A stretch of DNA of 60,000 nt, from contig NC_134027.1 of assembly GCF_964204645.1 (NCBI RefSeq), positions 19,954,485 through 20,014,484 on the forward strand, in the 5' to 3' direction. The translations under genes were made by a program, and so were the position numbers. Under the pieces are notes generated by a model that did no database searches, was not told the origin of the DNA, and worked only from the letters and a program-made list of their open reading frames with translations. Shown here piece after piece: positions 1-9,934 of the stretch; the first letter of the stretch is position 1, and every line of letters begins with the position of its first letter. Source of the DNA: Tubulanus polymorphus (lineage: Eukaryota > Nemertea > Palaeonemertea > Tubulaniformes > Tubulanidae).

Positions 1-1241
1 TAATGTTCATTTTCATCTTTTTTGTAATATAACAAGTCTATAGCATTTTCATCATCATAATATTCTGTTAAATATAAAGCTTCTAATGTATAATCTTTAA
101 TATTTTCACCTTTTGTCTTTGGTAATTGCATTAATTCGAATACATTTATTTTTAAATTATTAATTTTTTCTATTTTGGGTATCATTTTTATAGTTACTGG
201 ATATTGATCAATTTTATATAATGTTTCATATTTCCGGTAATTTGTTATTCTAAAACTATGCGGAATATCTTCTGTAAACAACTAATAATTGACCATAGAA
301 AACATTTATTATCTTCATTTTGAACATTTATTACTGCTTTTGTTGTAAATGGTAATTTAATATAACTTGATGCATTAATATCCTTTTCTGTTGTAAAGTT
401 TGAGTCATTTTTAAACATTGTTTTACTTTTTGATGTTTCATTCCTTTTTGTATTATAAACATTTAAATCTAAAAATATAATTTCATTCAATGTTAAACCA
501 GAACCCTCAAAATATCTTTCTTCAATATGACGTTTAAATTCATTAAATATTTTTTCTAACTTCTCTTTTATTTGTGTTTTTGAAATTATTTCTTCAGAGA
601 GTGTTTGAATATTATAATCCATTTTCTCTTCTGACTTTAAAAAACTTACTTTCCCAGAGATACTAATTTTTGGATATTCAACATCTGTTATCAAATCTAG
701 TATTTTTTCTATTATTTCATTAATTTTACTATAATCTTCTATTGTTGTACCTTTAAAAAATCTAAATATAATAGCTGCAGGACCAATTTTACTACGTAAT
801 GTTTCTAAAATTTCAATTGTATCTTTTATTTTTAGTGAATCAATATAATTTCTAACATTTTCCATGTAAGGTTTATTTGAAATAGATTTAGTTCTTGAAG
901 CTGGTTTTTTACTTGTTGAGGTTTATCATCAAAATAAATTATTCCTTAAACATTATTACTCAAATTTTGATGGTGTTTTTGTGTTTCGAGATGTCTATTA
1001 TAATTTCTTTTTGCTATAAATTCATCACAAACTTCGCATTTAATTTTATCCACATTCATATTTTCTAATTGTTCTTTTCTTACATTGGAATTTTCTGGAG
1101 TTTCAAAATCTATAACATTTTTTAAATGATTTGCAGATTTTTCATGACGCGATTTTGAGATTTATCAATGTATTTTTTACAATATGGACAATGATATTGA
1201 TTCTCATTAACATCAATTTGTTCTGTCTTATTCTCTCCCAT
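1..1241 (-). pseudogene. Protein-primed DNA polymerase B, N-terminal part, broken (E3)
   Basis: The minus strand encodes the N-terminal region of a family-B DNA polymerase like those of E1 and E2. The start ATG at 1239-1241 is followed by a C-x2-C zinc-finger motif like the one that opens E1 PolB. Frameshifts follow, and an open stretch at 245-865 aligns with the E1 region containing the IGPAAI motif and the SGL-x-EIIF motif. Bases 1-240 continue the alignment in another frame toward the exonuclease domain (the DLLYY region). The exonuclease and polymerase motifs lie outside the window. Several indels show the gene is dead. Confidence 0.85.
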
Positions 1242-1267
1242 TTATTAGGGAAAAAATCACTTGTGGT

Positions 1268-1325
1268 GATGAGTGGTGACTCGACCTCTCGACCTCTGGT
1301 ATGAAAGCCTACTTTTCCTATTACT
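1268..1325. repeat. E3 outer terminal repeat
   Basis: These bases resemble the outer ends of E1 (8617-8666, inverted) and E2 (49945-49999), including the CGACCTYTCGACCTYTGG core and terminal TATTACT. The CT-3' end matches the AG...CT termini of the other copies. The six bases just outside are AAGGTG; the matching target duplication would lie left of the window. Confidence 0.8.
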
Positions 1326-1699
1326 AAGGTGGGACTGGAAGTTCGAGCCTTGGTCTGAGTGTAGCTCCCTTGGCACTCCGAAACGACTGAAGAATTCGGT
1401 CACAAGCTTGTCAGCTACCGTCTTGGCCTCGATGTCCGTACAGTGTAACATTCCACGCATTTTGTGACATAGTCCATTATGACTATGATGTATTGGTTCC
1501 CTGCCGTGGTTTCCTGCAGAGGGCCCATGATATCGACCGCTACTCTAACCATGGGGGATCCAACATTGTCCGACTGAAATTCCGCTTGATATCTTTTCGG
1601 TGGCGGTTTCTTCCTGGGACACACCTCGCATTGTTTTACCCATAGATCGATGTGGTCCCGCATCTCTGGCCAGTAGTACCGTTGCTGCACCTTGGACAA
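1326..1699 (-). pseudogene. Gypsy integrase, truncated by E3 insertion
   Basis: Translated segments show an HHCC-like zinc-binding region (QRYYWPEM, then WVKQCEVCPRKK), the start of the catalytic core (VAVDIMGPLQ, first catalytic Asp) and, in another frame, FSRFGVPRELHSDQGSNF with the second catalytic Asp. The reading frame runs straight into the terminal AGTAATAGG of E3 about two codons after that motif, so the catalytic Glu and C-terminal domain are missing here. One frameshift separates the two core segments. The product would have joined retroelement cDNA to host DNA. Confidence 0.85.
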
Positions 1700-1714
1700 C
1701 GTTTTCTCGATTCC

Positions 1715-2386
1715 TTAGTGACCCCCGACACGGCCAGAATGAAGTTGGTCGAATACGGTCCAGCGGAATGGTGGGGGGACAACTAGTTGGGAAAAGCCGC
1801 CTCGGTGAGGTCTACACTTGCGGAACAGTATGTCATCCTTGATCTGAAGTAAGTCCGACTCGGGCCAACAGCGTTTCGCTTGAGTGCTTTTTGGTGCTAC
1901 GTCTTGCCACTGTTGTCTTGGTTTTCCTTCGCGTTGAAGTTCAATGAGCCACCCCAGATCCTCGTCGTCAAATTGGGCTGTTTTCAGCTCTGTCGGGTCC
2001 CAAGGCTCGGGGATTTCACCGAATGTCGAGTTAATCACTCGGATAAGCCGACGTTGCGGTGAACGAGCTGCAACCTGTAGTTCGGTGTCTGTCGATTTGT
2101 CGTCCGAGTCACTTCCTCCGTGCTGGACCACGTGGAGGTAGCCTATTTTCTCGCACTGACGACAGGGAATGCGAGACAGTCCGTCAGCGTTTCCGTGCTG
2201 TGTTCCCTTGCGGTATTCGATTTGGAATTGGAATGATGATAAAGACTCCTGCCAGCGAGCAATTTGTCCTTCGGGCTCCTTGAGGCTCATCAACCACCGG
2301 AGGGCGCTATGGTCGGTTCGTATCAGGAAGTTCTGACCGGTCAGAAAGTGTTTGTAGTACTTAACGAAGTATACTACGGCCAGCAA
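1715..2386 (-). pseudogene. Gypsy RNase H and linker to integrase
   Basis: The open stretch carries the RNase H hallmarks of Ty3/Gypsy elements: FLIRTDHSALRWL with a catalytic Asp, and QHGNADGLSRIPC near its end. This domain degrades RNA in the RNA/DNA hybrid during reverse transcription. The 5' part of the domain and the connection to RT (2387-2609) are frame-disrupted. The remainder of the segment is the variable linker before the integrase zinc-binding domain. Confidence 0.8.
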
Positions 2387-2609
2387 CTCCCTACGTGTTA
2401 CGCAGTAGTTCTGTTCGGCCCTATTTAGCGTCCGACTTCCATAGGCAATTGGTGTTTCCTCGCCCTCCTGTACTTGGCCTTAAACGCCGCCAATAGCAAA
2501 AGCAATCGCGTCGCAGTCTAGGACATAAGGGTCAATAGCGTTCGGCTAGGATTGGTGCGCTAGTCAACCTGTGTTTCAGATTGCAAAACGCCGACTCGTG
2601 TTCCTCCGT

Positions 2610-3031
2610 CTAAACGAATTTCTGGTCTTTGGCAGTCAGATGATGAAGACTGCTGGCTATTTCTGCTAACCCCGGGACGAATCGTCGATAGTAGGTGGTG
2701 AGACCGAGAAAACTTCGGACTTCTCTAATGTTGGGGGGTATGGCCAGGTCTGGATACATTCGATTTTGGATGGGTCCGTCTGAATTCTGGCTGCGCTGAC
2801 TACGTGACCGAGGAAGGCCACCGACTGTTGAAACAGGGAGCATTTCCGAGGTTTCAATTTGAGCCCCGCTTCATTCAATTTGGCGAGGACTAAGTCCAGC
2901 CTTTCGAGCATCTCATCTACGGTGCTGCTGAATATCAATATATCGTCTAAGTAAATTAGACAGACCTCCCACTGTAGACCGACAAGTACCATTTCCATAA
3001 GTCGTTCGAACGTTCCAGGAGCTCCGGACAT
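2610..3031 (-). pseudogene. Gypsy reverse transcriptase fragment
   Basis: Two overlapping frames carry the RT palm and thumb. 2666-3031 contains the template-grip segment (GTFERLMEMVL) and the catalytic box YLDDILIFS, followed by the KCSLFQQSVAFLGHVVS segment. 2610-2843 continues with VRSFLGLTTYYRRFVPGLA in another frame. The catalytic YLDD is intact although the frame is broken. Bases 3032-3240 continue RT-related sequence in poor condition. Confidence 0.85.
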
Positions 3032-3247
3032 ACCAAACGGTAAAACAGTAAACCGTCACAGGCCACTCTGTTCGATCAACCCTCGCCGGTTTATGTCCTG
3101 TACCAAGTCTTCGGTGTCCTTCCGTTTACTGAGTGGCGGTAGCCTGGGTGGTTGTCTTATTGGCGCGTGGTCCCCTGCATTTACTTTGTGTTGCACGAGG
3201 TCCGTTTGTCCCAGGTCCTCGTCAGTCCTGGAGAATGCGTTTGAGTG

Positions 3248-4182
3248 CTAAGTTAAAAGCTCTGCAAGCCGCGTGGCCTCCGTCGGGTTCAAATGTTCGA
3301 TGCTGGTTTCGTACAGTTGTTGCACGTGACCGGGGACGTTTGTATTAGGGTCTCCATCTCCTAGACAAGTGTTTTCTGCATTTAAGTCCATCGAGCGGAT
3401 TGTTGAAACGGTGGTTAGTCGACCAAGCACTGGCGATCCAGGGAGGACAATCGATTCAACTCCCAAGTTCATGACACGCAGACAATTTGCTGTGTCCCCA
3501 GTTCTGGTGTCGATTAACCTTCTGGCAATTGCCAAGTCACCGCCCTCATATCTGGAAGTTTCCTCAACGACGCCTAGCATCGGTATCCCTCGATCGCCCG
3601 AAACGGTTACAGGAATTGTAGCTTGGTGACGTGGGGGTATCTCTACGCTGTCCAGTGTTCTTACGAGGAACTCTGAATCGGGTTCGATTAATCTCTTCGG
3701 ATAGAGGACAATCTCTTCGTTTTCGCAGATGAGAAGTGAATTTCCGACATCGAGGAATGAGTTGGTTCGAGAATTCCGTCTTCTCCGATGCCCGCGACGA
3801 TAATACTCATACGAAACTTCCGTTGTCCAAACGTCAACGAAACAATCGCTCGTCCGTCAACAGAGAGATCGCCACCGTTGGCCCCGAGTAGCCTGAGGTA
3901 CGATTCTGGTATAGCGGTGTATGCTTTGCTCGAGATTATTGTGGTACAAGCACCCGTGTCCATTAGCAGAGTCCTCTTTACATAACCAACCTCGGTGATA
4001 ACATAGAGTCCATTATCTGGGTTGTTTCCCGGATGGTAATTTAGCACGTTGCCTGGGTCGTGTTGGGGCCGATCGATCTCGCTAGAATCTCCGGTTGGTG
4101 CCCCTTGGAACCGGAGCATTGTCGTTTCCCAAACGCTGTCTGCAGTTATAGCACGTAGAATTCGTTCGGCCCAAACTGACAT
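3248..4182 (-). pseudogene. Gypsy aspartic protease region
   Basis: The minus-strand segment 3688-4182 contains a retropepsin active-site motif (LLMDTGACTTIISSKAY) followed by a GGDLSVDGRA stretch typical of pepsin-like flaps in retroelements. The segment 3248-3580, in another frame, is the linker between protease and RT. Frames are interrupted between 3580 and 3688. The enzyme would process Gag-Pol polyprotein. Confidence 0.75.
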
Positions 4183-4600
4183 GATTCCCGGTAACGGGCG
4201 GCTTTTCTGACGTCATCTTCGTGCTCATGGTGTTCAAAGCGTCGGTCAGTTTCGCCATCTGGTCGGCCATCCCTTGGACAACCGATGGCGTCGGAGAGGG
4301 TTCTCGGGCTTGCTTGAAAGAGTCGCATTCTCATTTCACCGTCCTGTAGAGCGTCCATGAAGTGGACTCTCGCCAGTGTATCTCTGGTTGTACCCCTCGC
4401 CAGTGTATCTCGGGGTACGCTAACGCCACCAGTCGTTTGATCCCATGTCCCAGCTCCGGGAGACTCTCACCTGGCTTTCTGATTCTGGCTCTGAGTTCGG
4501 CCGTATATAGCTCCTCTCGGACTTGCGGTCCAAATCTCAACCGCAACGCGGAATACAGGCTTTCAAAATCTTCCCGCTCTTCGACCGTCAGTTCCCGCAA
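4082..4600 (-). pseudogene. Gypsy gag with zinc-knuckle remnant
   Basis: The segment 4331-4600 resembles the retrotransposon gag domain (SLYSALRLRFGPQ, then RIRKPGESLPELG and ALAYPEIHWRG). Downstream in another frame is STCYNCRQR, the first Cys pair of a CCHC knuckle. The phrase around EIHWRG is duplicated at 4375-4420. Several frame changes are present. Gag would form the particle core. Confidence 0.75.
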
Positions 4601-4740
4601 AACTTGTTGGGCCTCGCCCTTGAGGCTGACGCCGAGATATGTCGATTTTCATCGTCGTCCACAGATTCTCGGTCTTGTCGTACATCGTCGTCGGAGCTCT
4701 GGTGAATGCTGGTGCCTTTTGCCTTTTTTAAAAGGCCAGG

Positions 4741-5400
4741 GATCCTAAAAGAATTCCTTTTTACACTTGGAGGGGGTCAGTCATAAAATGTACGCTAGGG
4801 GAGGGGGGGGGTTATAAAAAAACGTTATAAGAATACCCGGAAGTCCCAGCATACTTACTTTATGCACGGCCCCTCATTCAATTGGGGGCAACCGGACAAT
4901 TCAATCAATGATTTATTGATTCCGAATCACAAAATATACCGCAGAAAACCCATCATCGATCGTTACTTTACAGCTATATTTCTTTCTTTGAAAGTCGAAA
5001 CATATTTCCTCAGCTGTTCCAAGTTCAGTTTTTGAACCCTGCAATCGACCGACGTCGGATTTTGGTCCTGAGTCACATCGCATTATGACGTAAAACTTAC
5101 ATCCTATTCATGTGCTATTGCCAAATATTACAATTTTGGTTGTTCTGGTCACACCGTCACGCACGGTGCGACGTAAATACGATGTCGTGATTACGGCACA
5201 AAATTTTCAAAAAGTGCCCGATCTTGTCCCGCCGTAAATGACGTGACCGACATGGCAAATAATTTTTTTCTCACTGGATTTTTGTTGATCTATTGATCAC
5301 GCCACACTTCAAGACCCACGTACGTTTACAGTGCAGAGGTTATGCGGTTCATACCTGCTGTAAAAAGTGTAAAAAGATAAGATAGTATCAGTAATTCACC
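4741..5400. other. No gene recognised
   Basis: Contains a G-run near 4800-4812 and otherwise mixed-composition sequence. I see no coding potential, tRNA or clear repeat. It may include the 5' flank or eroded LTR of the Gypsy element, which I could not demonstrate. Confidence 0.4.
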
Positions 5401-6120
5401 CCAGTGAAGTTTATTACTTGTTCCTAATTCCTTATTCCGTTACTTATTGAGAATTCATCTCCTAATAAGCAACTAGGAACCATTACTTGTTCCTTATTCA
5501 GATTTGCTCGTACCGGTTCAACTTCCCAATAAGGAACACGGAACCGTTACTTGTTCCTTATTCAGATTTTCTCGTTACCGGCTCAACTTTCGTAACCGAA
5601 TTCAAATTTTTTATGTTTTTTTGCCCCAATTGTAAATTGATTCGGCTTTATGTTCTTAGTATCGGCGCATCCTCCGGTATCGATTATCTCAAAAAACCGA
5701 GAGGCGACCTCTTACGACCTCCCCAGAGGTTTGTTACCTATTCAGGAGTCATCCCCCAATAAGGAACAAGGAACCGTTACTTGTTCCCGATTCAGATTTT
5801 CCCGTTACCGGTTCAAATTCTTTATGTTTTTTCGCCTCTGTTATCACTTCAACACCATAAATCGATTAGGCGTTATGGTCTTAGTATCGGCGCAACCTCC
5901 GGTATCGATTTCCTACTAAAAATCCAACGGGCGACCTCTCACGACGTCCCCAGAGGATTGTTACCTATTCAGAATTCACCCCCCAATAAGGAACAAGGAA
6001 CCGTTACTTGTTCCCGATTCAAATTTCTTGTCATTATCGGTTCAACTTTCGTTACCGGTTCAAGTTCCCAATTAAGGAACAAGGTACCGTTACTTGTTCC
6101 TTATGCAGATTTTCAACCCT
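5401..6120. repeat. Tandem repeat, unit about 229 bp
   Basis: The phrase GAACCGTTACTTGTTCC recurs at about 5541, 5771 and 5999, and related copies occur near 5477 and 6085. The linked phrase AGTATCGGCGCA recurs at about 5658 and 5883. Full units are therefore about 229 bp, with partial units at both sides. Open frames across this block are periodic and are not taken as genes. Confidence 0.75.
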
Positions 6121-6232
6121 CTGGAGAGGTTGTGAGAGGTAACCTGTCTGTTCTTGGAGGTAATCGATACTGGAGGATGCGCCGATACTTATATCATAAA
6201 GATCTAAATCAGTATCGTTTACATAAGATGTA
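6117..6232. repeat. Inverted copy of the 229-bp repeat segment
   Basis: Here the repeat segment appears in reverse orientation: GAGAGGTTGTGAGAGG, then GGTAATCGATACTGGAGGAT and GCGCCGATACT. These are the reverse complement of the segment at about 5658-5735 and 5883-5965. The array therefore ends in a foldback, compatible with a MITE-like or rearranged satellite origin. Confidence 0.6.
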
Positions 6233-6878
6233 AAATTATCATTTAAAGATAAAAATCATTTAAATTCTGTGACCGCGAGTCTGATGTTTCCAGGCTTATT
6301 GTGCTTGTGTGTTTCACCGCGGTTAGATATGCGATATATTTCGCTCGACATTTTCCGTCTAGCCGGCAATATTCTCATTTTTTTACTTTTTACGGTAAGT
6401 CTTTCAATTTTATTTGTTTCTGACTTACTCTTTACGGTTTTTATATGTTTGGAACGCATCTTTATACATGAAAAAAGTTTAAGCTAGGCTTGTATAGTTG
6501 AAGATGGGTTTGAAAACGTGTGCTCTTGTAAGAAAATTCAGACATAATGGATAAAACCTAGCGGCCGATGTTCGCTTTTACCTACATTGTCAAGCGGTGG
6601 ATTGTTCAAAGTGAGTGATGACGTTCTGTGAGTTGATGTTTGAAAACACCGATTTTACTGTTATTGATGTTTTAACTTATATTCCGGTTGATCTTTTTAG
6701 ATATTTCTTCATTTGAGATTTCCGGGAGTCTCTTGTCAATTTCTCGGCTCACAGATTTTATGCAACGTGGATGGTGGTTGCTTCTAACTAAATTACAACT
6801 ATGTATATTAAAATGGCAGGTCCTTTTTATAGAAAATGCATTTTTTGAGGTGGTCCGTAACGAGCTACACGTCAATTG
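6233..6878. other. No gene recognised; 3' flank of GPCR 1
   Basis: No convincing coding region. Similarity to the second GPCR locus begins near 6858, just downstream of the receptor stop codon, so the duplicated block ends close to the gene on this side. Confidence 0.4.
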
Positions 6879-7820
6879 CTATTCGTTTGCATTTCTACTG
6901 CAGATTTTTGTACAAAAATATTCTCGGATTTCACGTCCCAGTAGAAGATATATGTAAAAGTTAGCAGCGTAGTTGCAAACTTGGAACTGAGTGAATATAT
7001 CAAAGAAGTAATCTTTAAGCTCCGTAGAGATTGGTAAAAATACAGCAACAGTGGTTGGGAGTGTAAAAATTGCAAAAGCTAGTGAAACTGTTACGAGCAT
7101 TATTGTTGTACGTTTTGATTTCGTATCGCGCGATACAAGTTTTGATCCTTTGAATAACTGAACTATTATCACAGAATTCGATGTTGTAATCAGAGTTAAA
7201 GGTAGAATATAAGATTGTACGACGAATGCAATGAAGTACGTTAATTGATCGAGTAATTCATAATAACATCCAGAGTTCTCATCAGAAAAATGCATCGATA
7301 CAGTGGGTAGAAGATATAGTATCAACCCGTTCACTACACTAATTAGCAATGTATTAAATCTTGCAAATCTAGGTGTACATATCAAACGAGACGTGAACGG
7401 GAAGAGCACAACTGCCGCACGTTCTAGAGATATTGCAACTATCAACCACGAACTATTACAAGCCGAAAATGCCATTATGAATTCATAGATCTGACAACTA
7501 AGCAGCGACTTCATCATATATCTAGGACCGCTGTTTATATGCATAAGTACTAACTGCAAAACAGGCATCAAGGTAAGATTGACACAGAACACAAAATCGC
7601 AGACTGATAAAACGATAAGATAGTTAGCGTAAGATAAACTCCGGAATCTGCGACTTGTCATTATCAAGAAAGTAGCTGAATTACCGAAGACGCCTAACAG
7701 AAACACAGCAGGCAGAATGAACAATGTCAGCATACGGTAGCTTCCAGACTTGTTCATTAAAGACATGAGAACGATGTAGCTATCATAAGGTCGATGAATT
7801 TGCATACTCGTAAAATTCAT
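6879..7820 (-). CDS. Rhodopsin-class (class A) G protein-coupled receptor, 313 aa
   Basis: A single-exon receptor with seven hydrophobic segments. TM1 carries GN (GVFGNSATFLI). TM2 has the conserved Asp (VLSVCDFVF). A TM3 Cys (SLLSCQIYEF) can pair with a Cys in the second extracellular loop (SGCYYEL). The DRY box is replaced by ERA (AISLERAAVVLFPF). TM6 has FTLPTTV where CWxP is usual, and TM7 ends in NFYIYLLLGREIREYF, a variant of NPxxY followed by helix 8. These features fit peptide-type class A receptors, but the ligand cannot be read. It sits in the plasma membrane. The start gives an N-glycosylation site (NFTS) at the N terminus. A close paralogue lies at 58719-59669. Confidence 0.85.
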   Translation of the reverse strand: MNFTSMQIHRPYDSYIVLMSLMNKSGSYRMLTLFILPAVFLLGVFGNSATFLIMTSRRFRSLSYANYLIVLSVCDFVFCVNLTLMPVLQLVLMHINSGPRYMMKSLLSCQIYEFIMAFSACNSSWLIVAISLERAAVVLFPFTSRLICTPRFARFNTLLISVVNGLILYLLPTVSMHFSDENSGCYYELLDQLTYFIAFVVQSYILPLTLITTSNSVIIVQLFKGSKLVSRDTKSKRTTIMLVTVSLAFAIFTLPTTVAVFLPISTELKDYFFDIFTQFQVCNYAANFYIYLLLGREIREYFCTKICSRNANE

Positions 7821-8530
7821 TATTTTGGAACTGTATACTGCTCGATTAGACTGTCTTAAATATATTGGGAAATTGATTCAAATTGAAATATGTCGATTCA
7901 GATGCCTCATCAATGATTCTTTATATATAAGGAAAGCTATTATTCATTCATTTAGAGACGAAGCTATTCAAAGGAAAAGTTCATTGTCGACACAAATCAA
8001 AAATCAATTCTCTAAAACCCCCGAAATACAATATTCAAATTTGTGTAGAAGCCTATTGTGTAAAATGATGACGTACCTAAATAAAAAGTCAATCTTGACA
8101 ATCAATTCAAAAAATGCACTTAGTTTGACTCGAGAAAAACGGATAGTGTCAATAAGAGAATGCTTTCCACGCATTAACGATCATATAAAGCAGCTTATAG
8201 AATAACAAACATGTTACAAACGCTTCTACAATATAATTTGAAACTTTTAGTTTTCTGGTAGAAAAAAATTGTTTAGTAAGGCCCGAATCAAACACCATAT
8301 CGTTTACGTTAACGTAATGATTTACATAAATATTTGAAATATCCAAAATCAACATATCAGGTTGCCTAATTTTGAGTCAGATGGTTATTTATTGGAATTT
8401 CTACACCGGCTATTACAGGTGCATTCATTGTCTCATTAAGATCAATATACTGTACGTATGTAAAAATATTAGCTATTGACAAAACGGTCCATGCTGTGAT
8501 AATACAGAAAAGCTTACAGTTCACTCAACG

Positions 8531-8557
8531 TTTCGACTACGAGTAGCCATCTTCAGG
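8531..8557 (-). other. Hammerhead-ribozyme-like motif (tentative)
   Basis: Read on the minus strand, the segment has CTGAAGA, then an internal stem (GGCTAC, short loop, GTAGTC), then GAAAC. This resembles the CUGANGA / stem II / GAAA core of small hammerhead ribozymes found in Penelope-like and related retroelements. One extra base follows CTGAAGA and I did not find a convincing stem III or cleavage site. It may only be a retroelement fragment. Confidence 0.2.
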
Positions 8558-8610
8558 AATAGTGGGATTGTCTACATGTAAAATGTACGGCATAGTAACA
8601 AACCTGAGAA

Positions 8611-8616
8611 TATATC
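8611..8616. repeat. E1 target site duplication, left (TATATC)
   Basis: TATATC directly precedes the AGTAATAGGG terminus and is repeated directly after the right terminus at 26564-26569. Six-base duplications are typical of Polinton integrase. Confidence 0.9.
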
Positions 8617-8882
8617 AGTAATAGGGATAATAGGCTTTCAAGCCAAAGGTCGAACGGTCGAGCTCGTAAAAAATGAAAAACATAAAAATAATTACAATTT
8701 CTACTTGAATTACTCACGAAACTCATAAAAATGAAAAATAAATTCTCACACGCTCGAATTTATTTTTCATTTTTATGAGTTTCACTCCTAATTCAAGTAG
8801 AAATTGTAATTATTTTTGTTTTTTCATTTTTACTCACCCGCCCGTTCAACCTTTAGCTTGAAAGCCTATTATCCCTATTACT
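8617..8882. repeat. E1 left terminal palindrome, 266 bp
   Basis: The outer arm begins AGTAATAGGGATAATAGGC at 8617 and is matched in inverse by the inner arm ending CCTATTATCCCTATTACT at 8882. The arms meet around 8745-8756, so the whole end can fold into one hairpin of about 125 bp with a small loop. The arms are not identical: the outer arm has GGTCGAACGGTCGAGCTCG and the inner arm GGTTGAACGGGCGGGTGAG. The same outer/inner difference is seen in E2. Confidence 0.85.
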
Positions 8883-9076
8883 CTTAAAATATTCATATAA
8901 ATGAATAACATTTAAATCATTGAACTTCTAAAATCAATTTTAATAAAAAATATAGTATTAAAATGGAAGCAAATAAGTACTACTGCCCAACATGTAATAT
9001 CGATATAGATAAATCCCAAAAAGCAAGACACAATAAAACTAGAACACATTTAGAGAATAAATTGAAACTAGAATAT
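8883..9076. repeat. E1 inner terminal inverted repeat including PolB codons 1-38
   Basis: This segment is the inverse of 26292-26485 with only a few differences. It contains the PolB upstream region and the first 38 codons (MEANKYYCPTC onward). Similarity stops abruptly at codon 38 (the LKLEY residues). The terminal inverted repeat thus places a second copy of the PolB start at the left end. Confidence 0.85.
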
Positions 9077-9235
9077 TTACAGTTATATTCAGAACAGTTA
9101 ACAAAAGGAAAGAAATTTATTGAATTATGGAACACTGATCCAAATAATGAACAATACGTTGAGGATACGATGTTTATACTAGAAAATGATTCTATTTTAG
9201 CCTATATACATTCAATGTACAGAGCTATAGAATAA
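8963..9235 (+). CDS. Short zinc-finger ORF: PolB N-terminus fused to HNH-gene tail, 90 aa
   Basis: Residues 1-38 copy the PolB N-terminal zinc finger (C8, C11, H23, H29). Residues 39-67 (LQLYSEQLTKGKKFIELWN...) match the C-terminal tail of the HNH protein encoded at 10671-11474. The last 23 residues match nothing else here. The same chimera is open in E2 (32985-33236), so it arose before the two copies separated. It could be a small DNA-binding protein sharing the PolB promoter, or a by-product of terminal recombination; expression is unknown. Confidence 0.55.
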   Translation: MEANKYYCPTCNIDIDKSQKARHNKTRTHLENKLKLEYLQLYSEQLTKGKKFIELWNTDPNNEQYVEDTMFILENDSILAYIHSMYRAIE

Positions 9236-9934
9236 ATCTATAAATTCACAGCTGTTACAGTTGTTACTATAACGACGAGACATTATGACACATCATAATC
9301 AGAAACGTGTAGAATATTCTAGAAAAGGCGCGCCGGAACTAGATGACGTGGCATAATCAACGACGTGTTCATTCTAGAAATCGCCCCGGAAATGGACATA
9401 CGCTGTAATATTGTGCTCAGGATATTCTATCTTTCGAAACGAAATTAGGAGTTAATAGTATACAATTATAAATCTAAATGTAAGTACTGTTTGTTGTAGT
9501 TATTAAGACTATTAAATATGAAACCTTTAGATATATTTAAGTGTATTTAGTATATCTTTTAGATAGCTAGAGTTACCGCTAATATCTTTTAGATTAATAA
9601 AACGCCATACGCATCAAGAAGCGATAGAGAAACTCAAGATACTCTTTCTGACTGAGGAATCAACAGCAATGGATATCAAACCAATAGAAACACCAAAAGA
9701 TCGATGAAGAAACTATATAAGAATTTCAAAAACATTGAGACTCCAATGATTAAGTTTAACATTTGTTAATGTAGTTAAATATTTACCAGCAATTGAAAAA
9801 ATGTTTGTAATTATAAATTGTATTTATAGAAATCAAATGATGTATTAGAAGAAATGACTGAACAACTTGTATAATGTATTGTGTAAATCTGATTTGTGAA
9901 TTTTTATGTTCGGTCGTTTCTATTATGTTTAACA
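9236..9934. other. Non-coding left-arm region of E1
   Basis: Much of this stretch aligns with E2 33240-33530 (for example the GACGTGGCA and CTGTAACATTGTGCTCAGG-like blocks), but no open frame is conserved. A segment at about 9580-9780 has no counterpart in E2. I see no RNA gene. Confidence 0.5.

Larger units (their letters stand above)
1..1325 (-). mobile_element. E3: right end of a decayed Polinton/adintovirus-like element
   Basis: This segment holds the start of a PolB gene on the minus strand followed by about 60 bp that match the outer termini of E1 and E2 (a CGACC-rich block, then GGTATGAAAGCC and a final CCTATTACT). The element continues beyond the left edge of the window. It ends exactly inside the integrase gene of a Gypsy element, so E3 inserted into that retroelement. 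The long terminal palindrome seen in E1 and E2 is absent here; only the outer arm remains. Its protein is clearly more diverged from E1/E2 than those two are from each other. Confidence 0.85.
1326..4740 (-). mobile_element. Degenerate Ty3/Gypsy LTR retrotransposon
   Basis: On the minus strand the order is gag (about 4600-4080), zinc knuckle, aspartic protease, reverse transcriptase, RNase H, integrase, which is the Ty3/Gypsy order. All parts are broken by frameshifts or stops. The segment is much richer in G+C than the AT-rich virus-like elements. I found no LTRs: the 3' end is cut by the E3 insertion inside integrase, and I could not define a 5' LTR to the right of gag. The right boundary is approximate. 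Confidence 0.85.
7821..8616. other. 5' flank of GPCR 1, partly duplicated at the second locus
   Basis: The first about 380 bp upstream of the receptor start align with the sequence upstream of GPCR 2 (59670-60000), including a shared GTCGACACAAATCAAAAATC block. The duplication therefore carried probable promoter sequence. The short open frame at 7825-8205 is not kept open in the duplicate, so I do not call it a gene. The rest, to the E1 target site at 8616, shows no gene. Confidence 0.55.

Noticed and set aside
5487-6233. Three overlapping plus-strand open frames with repeated phrases
   Set aside because: They follow the 229-bp tandem repeat period and have no domain; repeat-derived.
7825-8205. 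126-residue open frame upstream of GPCR 1
   Set aside because: The duplicated flank of GPCR 2 does not keep this frame open and no motif is visible.
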